A DNA stretch of 6,820 bases from contig DASZJQ010000136.1 in assembly GCA_035947875.1 (NCBI GenBank), positions 1-6,820 on the forward strand, written 5' to 3'. The notes below the pieces were generated by a model. It did no database searches. It was not told the DNA's origin and worked only from the letters and a program-made list of their open reading frames with translations. Below, one piece after another: positions 1-6,074 of the stretch (its first letter is position 1; every line of letters starts with the position of its first letter). Both the position numbers and the translations under genes were made by a program. The DNA is from Bog-473 sp035947875 (GTDB taxonomy: Bacteria > Actinomycetota > Acidimicrobiia > Acidimicrobiales > RAAP-2).

Positions 1-974
1 TTGGAGGCCGCCTCGATGCTGTCCCACTGCTCCAAGAGCGTGGTGATGTCGCGCTGGAGCTCGTCGGCCGAGGCCCCTTCGGCCGCCGTGCGCACGATGA
101 GGCCGTGCCCGGCTGGCTTCACCTCGTCGATGATGCGGCGCAGGCGGCGGCGCTCGTTGTCGCCCAGGCGCTTGGAGATGCCGAAGGCGGAGCTGTTGGG
201 CACCAGCACGGCGAAGCGCCCGGGCAGGGACACCTCCTGGGTCAGCCGGGCGCCCTTGGCCCCGATCGGGTTCTTGGTCACCTGGCACAAGATGGTCTGG
301 CCCGCCTTGAGCACGTCCTCGATCCGGGGTTGGGCCCCCTTGGGGCCGCCCCCTTCGATGTCGTCCCGGTCATAGCGCACGTCGCCCCGGTACAGGACGG
401 CGTTCTTGGGGATGCCGATATCGACGAAGGCCGCCTCCATGCCGGGCAGGACGTTCTGCACGCGGCCCCGGTAGACGTTGCCGTCGATCTGGTTGGTGTC
501 GTCCGACGCCCGCGAGACGTAGTGCTCGACCAGCGAGCGGCCTTCCAACATGGCGATCTGGGTCATCCCGGGCGCGACGTGGACACAGACCAGGTAGCGC
601 CCGACCTGCTTGCCCTTGGTGCGTTCCCGGCCCGAACGCCGGCGGCTCCGGCTGCGTCGACCGCCCGGGACGTCCCCGTCTCCATTGGCCTCGGGACCGG
701 TCGGGGTGCCCGTTCGGGCCGGGTCCACCGGAGCCGTGGCCCCGCCGGCTTGAGCCGGATCGACTGCGGGCCTCTGGGGTGCCCTGGGCGCGACCGGCGC
801 GACGACGGCCGCCGGGGCGGCCGCAGGCACCGGGGGCGCCGGACGGGTGTCCCCGATCCGCGGCCTCCTCGATTGGGTCCCGGCTGGGTCGCGCGGGACC
901 GCCGGTGAGCTAGCGCCCCCGGGGACCTCCGGCACTGGACCCTCGTGGGTCTGGCTGACATCCGACTCGGACAT
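1..974 (-). CDS. rne: Rne/Rng (RNase E/G) family ribonuclease, N-terminal part, cut by window edge
   Basis: RNase E/G enzymes are endoribonucleases that cut single-stranded A/U-rich RNA in mRNA decay and in rRNA and tRNA maturation. The first 324 codons are visible and the frame runs open off the left edge. Residues 1-125 are a low-complexity Pro/Ala/Gly-rich extension ending in an Arg/Ser/Lys cluster (about 104-122). The recognisable family sequence begins near residue 126. An S1-like RNA-binding domain follows (about 163-250), with NVYRGRVQNVLPGMEAAFVD at 166-185. Residues 253-319 match the segment after S1 in E. coli RNase E (RFAVLVPNSS, FGISKRL, GLIVRTAAEG). The catalytic aspartates and zinc-link cysteines would lie beyond the window, so activity cannot be judged. 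The ATG at 974 has an AAGGAGG sequence 10 nt upstream and starts 24 nt after the DUF2344 stop. Whether it is functionally RNase E or RNase G is not decidable from this part. Confidence 0.93.
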   Translation of the reverse strand, partial: MSESDVSQTHEGPVPEVPGGASSPAVPRDPAGTQSRRPRIGDTRPAPPVPAAAPAAVVAPVAPRAPQRPAVDPAQAGGATAPVDPARTGTPTGPEANGDGDVPGGRRSRSRRRSGRERTKGKQVGRYLVCVHVAPGMTQIAMLEGRSLVEHYVSRASDDTNQIDGNVYRGRVQNVLPGMEAAFVDIGIPKNAVLYRGDVRYDRDDIEGGGPKGAQPRIEDVLKAGQTILCQVTKNPIGAKGARLTQEVSLPGRFAVLVPNSSAFGISKRLGDNERRRLRRIIDEVKPAGHGLIVRTAAEGASADELQRDITTLLEQWDSIEAAS

Positions 975-988
975 GAGGGAAAGCCCTC
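975..988 (-). promoter_or_regulatory. Small hairpin overlapping the rne ribosome binding site
   Basis: The transcript reads GAGGG-CUUU-CCCUC directly before the AUG, a perfect 5-bp stem with a 4-nt loop. Its 5' arm contains the GAGG core of the Shine-Dalgarno sequence and its 3' arm abuts the start codon, so folding would hide the ribosome binding site. The symmetry is plain in the sequence; any regulatory role is inference. Confidence 0.4.
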
Positions 989-991
989 CTT
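985..991 (-). promoter_or_regulatory. Ribosome binding site of the rne gene
   Basis: On the minus strand AAGGAGG (991 to 985) lies 10 nt before the ATG at 974. It is a near-ideal Shine-Dalgarno sequence and supports that start codon. It is the strongest such site in the window; most other genes here appear to rely on translational coupling. Confidence 0.75.
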
Positions 992-998
992 GCGTCGT

Positions 999-1838
999 TC
1001 ATGAGGCACGCCCTGCGGCGTGTTCCACGACGAGGTCGGTGCTGAGCCCGCTTACCGAAAGCGGCTCGAACCGTGCTCCGTCGCGCTCGATCCATTGATG
1101 CGTTCTACAAGCCCGCGCCAGCACCACATCGGTGCCGAACGCTGAAACAAGGTCACTCGGCCGAACGCTGCGCGGATGCGTAGCCAACTCGGCCCGAAAG
1201 CGGCCCATCTGGTGTTCCCCCTGCTCAAAGGTGTCATCGCCCGTGAGCGCAAGCGACAATATGGCTGGTCGGATGTCGTCTTCGGTCTGACGACCCTTCC
1301 GCTCCCGTTGGACCGTGAGGCTGGGAGCAGCGAGCGCACGCTCGATCCGCTCTTCCAACTCCTCACCGATCACTCCGAGCACCTCCAGCTCCCAAGTACA
1401 CGATGCTACCTCTTGTTGCAGCGAACCCTCCGCCATGCCGACGGGCGCCACCGCCTGCACCGCCATGCCCTCGGGGAGCAATTCCGTGAGAAGAGCCGGC
1501 AGTTCGGAGAGGGGGGCATCACCCGGGCGGGCCTCCTCCAGCCGGGCATCGAGGTACTCGCCCCGGGACTCGCACCCGGTCGGGAGGGCCAGGCCGAAGC
1601 TCAGGAGGGGGTGGGGGTTGAAGCCCTGGGAAAGGGCGACCGGCAATCGGCTCCGCCGCAACGCCCGTTCCCACATGCGGGCCACGTCGCGGTGGCTGGT
1701 GAAGCGGATCTTCCCGGCCTTGGAGAACCGGAAGCGGACCCGTCGCGGCTCGGGCTCGTCCCCTCGACTCACCGTGCTCGGCTCGTCGTGATCACGCGCC
1801 GTGGTGCCGTGCACCGTGCTCACCTGCGCCGTGCTCAC
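999..1838 (-). CDS. TIGR03936 / DUF2344 family radical SAM-associated protein
   Basis: This 279-residue protein is recognised by its conserved N-terminal block. VRFRFSKAGKIRFTSHRDV (about 34-52) is followed by ERALRRSRLPVALSQGFNPH (about 57-76), then a LALPTGCESRGEYLDARL-like stretch to residue 100. This is the signature of DUF2344, a protein encoded next to, or fused to, TIGR03960 radical SAM proteins. It has no radical SAM cysteine motif, signal peptide or membrane segment, so it is probably a cytoplasmic partner or substrate-handling subunit. Its biochemical role is unknown to me. The listed GTG start lies 1 nt past the upstream stop, implying coupling. An alternative GTG at 1823 has a GAGGTGA sequence about 11 nt upstream and would remove five residues. 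The first 30 residues are not conserved family sequence, so the exact start is uncertain. The ribonuclease gene follows after 24 nt. Confidence 0.9.
   Translation of the reverse strand: MSTAQVSTVHGTTARDHDEPSTVSRGDEPEPRRVRFRFSKAGKIRFTSHRDVARMWERALRRSRLPVALSQGFNPHPLLSFGLALPTGCESRGEYLDARLEEARPGDAPLSELPALLTELLPEGMAVQAVAPVGMAEGSLQQEVASCTWELEVLGVIGEELEERIERALAAPSLTVQRERKGRQTEDDIRPAILSLALTGDDTFEQGEHQMGRFRAELATHPRSVRPSDLVSAFGTDVVLARACRTHQWIERDGARFEPLSVSGLSTDLVVEHAAGRAS
1809..1838 (-). repeat. Tandem 15-bp direct repeat at the start of the DUF2344 gene
   Basis: Two adjacent 15-mers, GTGAGCACGGCGCAG (1838-1824) and GTGAGCACGGTGCAC (1823-1809), agree at 13 of 15 positions. Each begins with an in-frame GTG that could start translation. 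A partial third copy, AGCACGGTGAG, lies further in (codons 21-24). The unit length is a multiple of three, so the repeat keeps the reading frame. Confidence 0.8.
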
Positions 1839-1839
1839 C

Positions 1840-3789
1840 TCACCGGGTGCCGGCCGAGGAGATCAGCCGCACCGGGATCCGACCTCCGGCCGCCAGGTCC
1901 TGCCCCGTGCCCTGACTCCCCCCGGCCGGCGGGACGGGTGAGGCCACCACATGCTCCAGGCCGAACTCGGTGCAGGCCCCGCAGTCGTAGCAGGGCGTCC
2001 ATCGGCAGTCCTCGACCCCGGCCTCAGCCAGCGCGTCCTGCCAGTCGGTCCAGAGGAAATCCCGGTGCAGCCCGGCGGAGATGTGATCCCAGGGCAGAGG
2101 CTCATGCTGGTCGCGATGGCGGTGGGCCACCTCGTCCAGGCTCAGGCCCTCGGCGGCCAGGGCGTCCTCCCACAGCGCCAGGTCGAAGCGCTCCGACCAC
2201 TCTTGGAACGTGCCCCCCGCTCGCCACACCCGCTCGATGACGGCGCCCATCCGGCGATCGCCCCGGCTCATGGCTCCCTCGGCGGCCGAGGCCGCGGGGT
2301 CGTGCCAGCGGATGGTGAGGCCTCTGGTCGTCCGGGCGTGCTCGCGCAGCAGGTTGACCTTGCGCTGCAACTCGGTGGCGGTGTCCTGGCCGAACCACTG
2401 GAAGGGCGTGTGGGGCTTGGGGACGAATCCCCCCACCGACGCGGTGACGGTGACCGACTTCTGGTGCCGCCGGCCGATCTCCACGCAGTGGGCGCCGAGT
2501 TCGGCGATGCCGATGACATCCTCGTCCCGCTCGGTGGGCAGCCCGATGAGGAAATACAGCTTGACCCGTCGCCACCCCTGGCTGAACGCGGCGTCGACCG
2601 CGCTGTAGAGATCCTCCTCGGTGATCAACTTGTTGATCACCTGGCGCATGCGCCAGGTCCCACCTTCGGGCGCGAAGGTCAGGCCGGTGCGTCGCACCTT
2701 TTGGATCTGCGCCGCCGTGGCCACGGTGAAGGCGTCGACCCGGAGCGAGGGCAGGCTGACCGAGACCCGCCCTTCGTGCACCGGGTCGTCAATGATGTCG
2801 CGCACGGTGTCCTCGATGCCCGAGAAATCGGCCGTCGAGAGCGACGTGAGGGTGACCTCGTCGTGGCCGCTCCAGGCCAGCCCCCGGCTCACCATCTCCT
2901 TGACCTGCTCGGCCGGCCGCTCGCGCACGGGGCGAGTGATCATGCCCGCTTGGCAGAAGCGGCAGCCGCGCGTGCAGCCCCGGAAGACCTCCACGTTGAG
3001 GCGGTCGTGGACCACTTCGGTCAACGGCACCAGCGGGTGCGCCGGGTAGGGCCAGTCGGCCAGGTCACTCACCGTGCGCTTGGACACCTCGGTCGGCACG
3101 CCGGGCCGGGACGGCACGGTCGACACCAAACGGCCGTCCGCATACGTCGAGCGGTAGAGGGCAGGGACGTAGACACCGTCCACGGCGGCGAGCGCCAGCC
3201 ACAACTCGCTGCGCATCCGTTCGGTCGCCGGTCGAGCCAGCCACGCCCCCACCGTCTCGTTGATCTCACCCGCCACCTCCTCGCCGTCACCCATGACGAA
3301 GGCGTCGACGAAGTCGGCCAGGGGCTCGGGATTGAAGGCGCAGTGCCCCCCGGCGATCACCAGCGGATCCTCCGGGCCCCGATCGCTCACGTGCAGGGGC
3401 ACCTCGGCCAGGTCGATCAGGTTCACGACATTGGTGTAGACGAGCTCGGCCGAGAGGTTGAAGGCCATGATGTCAAAGGCGCGGGCCGGGAGGTGCTGCT
3501 CCACGCTGAACAGCGGCACCCCGGCGGCCCGCATGGCGGCTTCCATGTCCACCCAGGGGGCGTAGGAGCGCTCGGCCACCGCGTCGGGCCGCTCGTTGAG
3601 GATCTCGTAGAGGATCTGCAGCCCCTGGTTGGGCAACCCGATCTCGTAGGTGTCGGGGTAGAGCAGCAGCCAGGCCACCCGGCCCGGGCCGTGCTCGGGG
3701 TACTGGGCTCCCTGCTCGCCCCCGATGTAGCGAGCGGGCTTGGACACGCCCAACAGCAGTCGCTCAATCTGGGGCCAGAGAGTTTCCAT
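1840..3789 (-). CDS. TIGR03960-type radical SAM protein with N-terminal B12-binding-like domain
   Basis: This is a 649-residue radical SAM enzyme, which would use a [4Fe-4S] cluster and S-adenosylmethionine for radical chemistry; its substrate is unknown to me. Residues 1-250 form a B12-binding-like region (YPDTYEIGLPNQGLQILYE at 44-62, DPLVIAGGHCAFNPEPLADF at 141-160). It has no DxHxxG motif, so cobalamin binding is doubtful. The cluster motif CTRGCRFC has C272, C276 and C279. Later family blocks are TFAPEGG (371-377), RMRQVINKLITEEDL (380-394), KLYFLIGLPTE (410-420) and SVGGFVPKPHTPFQWFG (451-467). A C-terminal cysteine group (C595, C600, C603, C606) follows PWDHISAGLHRDFLW (566-580) and may bind metal or a second cluster. 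The ATG at 3789 is 23 nt after the mrdA stop and gives the usual family N-terminus. Upstream Shine-Dalgarno pairing is weak. In some bacteria this gene is fused to DUF2344; here they are separate and adjacent. Confidence 0.93.
   Translation of the reverse strand: METLWPQIERLLLGVSKPARYIGGEQGAQYPEHGPGRVAWLLLYPDTYEIGLPNQGLQILYEILNERPDAVAERSYAPWVDMEAAMRAAGVPLFSVEQHLPARAFDIMAFNLSAELVYTNVVNLIDLAEVPLHVSDRGPEDPLVIAGGHCAFNPEPLADFVDAFVMGDGEEVAGEINETVGAWLARPATERMRSELWLALAAVDGVYVPALYRSTYADGRLVSTVPSRPGVPTEVSKRTVSDLADWPYPAHPLVPLTEVVHDRLNVEVFRGCTRGCRFCQAGMITRPVRERPAEQVKEMVSRGLAWSGHDEVTLTSLSTADFSGIEDTVRDIIDDPVHEGRVSVSLPSLRVDAFTVATAAQIQKVRRTGLTFAPEGGTWRMRQVINKLITEEDLYSAVDAAFSQGWRRVKLYFLIGLPTERDEDVIGIAELGAHCVEIGRRHQKSVTVTASVGGFVPKPHTPFQWFGQDTATELQRKVNLLREHARTTRGLTIRWHDPAASAAEGAMSRGDRRMGAVIERVWRAGGTFQEWSERFDLALWEDALAAEGLSLDEVAHRHRDQHEPLPWDHISAGLHRDFLWTDWQDALAEAGVEDCRWTPCYDCGACTEFGLEHVVASPVPPAGGSQGTGQDLAAGGRIPVRLISSAGTR
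2620..2641. repeat. Inverted repeat with 10-bp arms inside the radical SAM gene
   Basis: GGTGATCAAC and GTTGATCACC flank a 2-bp centre and are perfect inverted copies. As RNA it could fold into a 9-bp stem with a CAAG tetraloop. It encodes part of the conserved VINKLIT motif, so protein constraint may explain some of the symmetry. Confidence 0.85.
2639..2658. repeat. Perfect 20-bp palindrome inside the radical SAM gene
   Basis: ACCTGGCGCATGCGCCAGGT reads the same on both strands. It overlaps the neighbouring inverted repeat by 3 bp and encodes TWRMRQ of the conserved motif. As RNA it could form an 8-bp stem with a CAUG loop. Function, if any, is unknown. Confidence 0.88.
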
Positions 3790-3812
3790 GTGGGCCCAAC
3801 CCTACGGGATCG

Positions 3813-6074
3813 CTACCCGCCCGCCCCCGGGGTCGCTCCTGGAGTCCCCGGGGTGGCACCGGTGGTCGTGGTGGCCGCGGTGGTCGGAGTGGTGGTGGCC
3901 GGAGCCGTGGGGGCCGTCGTGGTCGTGCTCGTCGTCGGCGTGGAGGCCGGCGGATTCGGCGCCGCCGCGTTCAGCTTGGGCGGATTGGTGCCGGTGGGGA
4001 GCTTCACCGTCCCGATCGGATTGGTCAGCAGGTAGTTGAAGACGTTTCTGACCAGCGGCGCCGCCGCATTGGCCCCGTACCCGCCCTGACCGATGACGGC
4101 CAGCACGAGATAGGTCGGCGTGGGCTGGGGCCCGAAGGCCACGAACCAGCTGGTCGGCTCGCCTGAGGCACCCGACGCTCCGGGCGTGGTCGCCGTTCCG
4201 GTCTTGCCGGCCAGCACGAAATTGGAGGGGAAGCCCGTGAAGTCGGCGCTGGCCGTCCCGCTGGTGATCACGCCTTCGAGGCCCTGCAAGATGGGCTGGT
4301 AGACCGAGGGCGGCAGGCTGACGTGCCCGGTGACCACCGGCGTGAACTGTTTCACCACCTTGCCGGTGACCGGATCGACGATGGCCGACGCCACCTGGGG
4401 CTGGTAGCGGGTCCCCCCGTTGGCGAAGGTGGCGTAGGCCACCGCCTGCTCGATGGGCGTGACGACGGTCCCACCCTGACCGAAGGCCATCTCGATGTTG
4501 TCGCCGGTGTTCCAGTTCGGGGTGTTGGGGAAGCCCGCGGGGTCCTGGGCGTGCAGCTTCTGTTCCACCGAGAGGCTGTCGATGCGGCCCTGCACCTCGT
4601 CGGGCAGATCGATCCCGGTGATATCCCCCTCGCCGTACTGGTTCCCGACGTTCTGGATGGCATCGGTGCCGTATTTGGCCCGGCCCTGCCAGAAGAGGTC
4701 GCCCAGTTGGTAGAAGTAGGCGTCGCTCGAGACCGACAGGGCCTGGGGGAGGTTGACGCTGCCGGCGCCGCTGTCCTGGTCGTCGTGGAAGATGCAGCCG
4801 GAGCCGGCGCCGCCGGTGCAGCCGGGCACGGTGTACGAGCCGGTGTCGGAGAAGTACTGATTCGGGTCGTAGACACCGTCCTGGAGGTCGGCCGTGGCCG
4901 TGATCAGCTTGAAGGTCGAGCCAGGGATGAACAGACCTTGAATGGCGTTGTTGTTCTCCGCCCCACTGGCTTGGAGCGCGGTGTAGTTGGCCGAAGAGAT
5001 ACCCCCCACCCACTCGTTGAGGTCGTAGGAGGGGTTCGAAGCCATGGCGAGGATCTGCCCGTTCTGCGGGTTCATCACGATCACCGCGCCGTCCTTGGCC
5101 GGCGGATAGATATTGCCGTTCAGCTTGTCCGGGGTCTGCCGGTCCGACGTGATCTGATTGGCCAGATCCGCCTCGACCGCCTGCTGCAGCCCGGTGTCGA
5201 TGTTCAGCACCACCGTGTCGCCCGTCTGCGGGGCGGTGCTCGCTACGGTGCCGACCACGTTGCCCGACGCGTCCACCTCGAGCGCCTGGCGCCCGTTGAC
5301 CCCGCGCAGGTAGGTCTCGTACTGCGCCTCGATGCCCGATATCCCCACCTGGCTGCCGTGGGCGTACCCGGCGTTCTTGTGCGCGTTGAGGAAGGTGCTG
5401 GTGATATCGCCGAGGTAGCCCAGTACATGGGCCGCCGTGTTCCCGCCCTGCGGGTACGTACGCGTGGTGACCGGCTCCACCGACACGCCCGGGTAGTCGG
5501 ACTGGTGGACCTGGAGGTACTGCACCGTGGCGGCCGGTATCCCCGTGGCCAGCGGTATGGGCTCATACGGCCCGTACTGATCGTTGTTGACGGTCGTCTG
5601 CACCTGCGTCGGTGTCTTCCCGATCAACGCGGCCACCTTGGCGACGACCGAGGGGTTCTGCGCGGCCGAGACCCGCGAGAGGAGGATCTCTTCCTGCGGT
5701 TGGCCGCCGGCCAGCACGGTGTTGTTGCGGTCCACGATCTGGCCGCGGGACGGTGACACTGCGACCACCCGGACCTGGTTGCGGGTGACCTGGGCCGCGT
5801 AGGTCTTGGCGTCGATCACCTGCAGGGTCCACAGGCGCACCACGAGGACGGCGAAGAGCACGAGCACGGCGATCCCGACCACCCGGAGTCGGAGGTTGGG
5901 ACGGGAGGTCTCCTCCTCGGGCGAACCGACCAGCCCGGCGACGCTCGGGCCCCGGCGGGGCCGCATGCGCGGCTGTCGTTCCCGCGAGCGCTTCGTCCCT
6001 CGGCGAGGTTGTCGCGGTGGCTTGGGATAGCGCCGATCGCCTCGGATGGGATGGCGGAGCGAGCGCCTCACCAT
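3813..6074 (-). CDS. mrdA: Penicillin-binding protein 2 (class B PBP, elongasome transpeptidase)
   Basis: MrdA/PBP2 cross-links peptidoglycan during cell elongation, anchored in the membrane with its catalytic part outside. The 753-residue product has a basic cytoplasmic tail (1-58; 16 Arg and 2 Lys in the first 42), one membrane segment (about 64-86) and a pedestal/dimerisation domain with RGQIVDRNNTVLA (110-122) and GISGIEAQYETYLRG (244-258). The transpeptidase domain (about 328-685) has the active-site SxxK in PGSTFKL (S386, K389), a S449-S-D451 motif in place of SxN, as known in PBP2 proteins, and KTG at 624-626. Two cysteines, C419 and C427, lie between the first two motifs. Residues about 700-753 form a Thr/Pro/Ala/Gly-rich tail, which makes the protein longer than E. 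coli PBP2. The ATG at 6074 overlaps the mreD stop by 7 nt. A GTG at 6071 is nearly equivalent, and an internal ATG (M37) would drop most of the basic tail. No PASTA domain is visible. Confidence 0.95.
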   Translation of the reverse strand: MVRRSLRHPIRGDRRYPKPPRQPRRGTKRSRERQPRMRPRRGPSVAGLVGSPEEETSRPNLRLRVVGIAVLVLFAVLVVRLWTLQVIDAKTYAAQVTRNQVRVVAVSPSRGQIVDRNNTVLAGGQPQEEILLSRVSAAQNPSVVAKVAALIGKTPTQVQTTVNNDQYGPYEPIPLATGIPAATVQYLQVHQSDYPGVSVEPVTTRTYPQGGNTAAHVLGYLGDITSTFLNAHKNAGYAHGSQVGISGIEAQYETYLRGVNGRQALEVDASGNVVGTVASTAPQTGDTVVLNIDTGLQQAVEADLANQITSDRQTPDKLNGNIYPPAKDGAVIVMNPQNGQILAMASNPSYDLNEWVGGISSANYTALQASGAENNNAIQGLFIPGSTFKLITATADLQDGVYDPNQYFSDTGSYTVPGCTGGAGSGCIFHDDQDSGAGSVNLPQALSVSSDAYFYQLGDLFWQGRAKYGTDAIQNVGNQYGEGDITGIDLPDEVQGRIDSLSVEQKLHAQDPAGFPNTPNWNTGDNIEMAFGQGGTVVTPIEQAVAYATFANGGTRYQPQVASAIVDPVTGKVVKQFTPVVTGHVSLPPSVYQPILQGLEGVITSGTASADFTGFPSNFVLAGKTGTATTPGASGASGEPTSWFVAFGPQPTPTYLVLAVIGQGGYGANAAAPLVRNVFNYLLTNPIGTVKLPTGTNPPKLNAAAPNPPASTPTTSTTTTAPTAPATTTPTTAATTTTGATPGTPGATPGAGG

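Noticed and set aside
449..451. (Residue positions) The SxN motif of MrdA reads SSD, which might suggest a damaged active site
   Set aside because: Aspartate at the third position is known in PBP2 proteins such as that of E. coli, so it is not evidence of inactivity.
105..908. A 267-codon plus-strand open frame opposite the ribonuclease gene
   Set aside because: No recognisable domain, and the opposite strand carries clear RNase E/G sequence across the same span.
3791..3798. TGGGCCCA palindrome just before the radical SAM start, considered as an operator or terminator
   Set aside because: Only 8 bp, with no U-tract and no longer symmetry; expected often by chance at this base composition.
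1951..4035. A 694-codon open frame on the plus strand opposite the radical SAM gene
   Set aside because: Its translation is rich in His, Gly, Arg and Val with no family motif, and it mirrors the codon structure of a clearly conserved gene. High-G+C genes often leave long open antisense frames.
3802..5013. A 403-codon minus-strand frame overlapping mrdA out of frame
   Set aside because: Arg/His/Gly-rich translation with no domain; the other frame encodes the SSD and KTG motifs of PBP2.
4323..5756. A 477-codon plus-strand open frame opposite mrdA
   Set aside because: Composition is that of an antisense shadow, and mrdA motifs are intact on the minus strand throughout.
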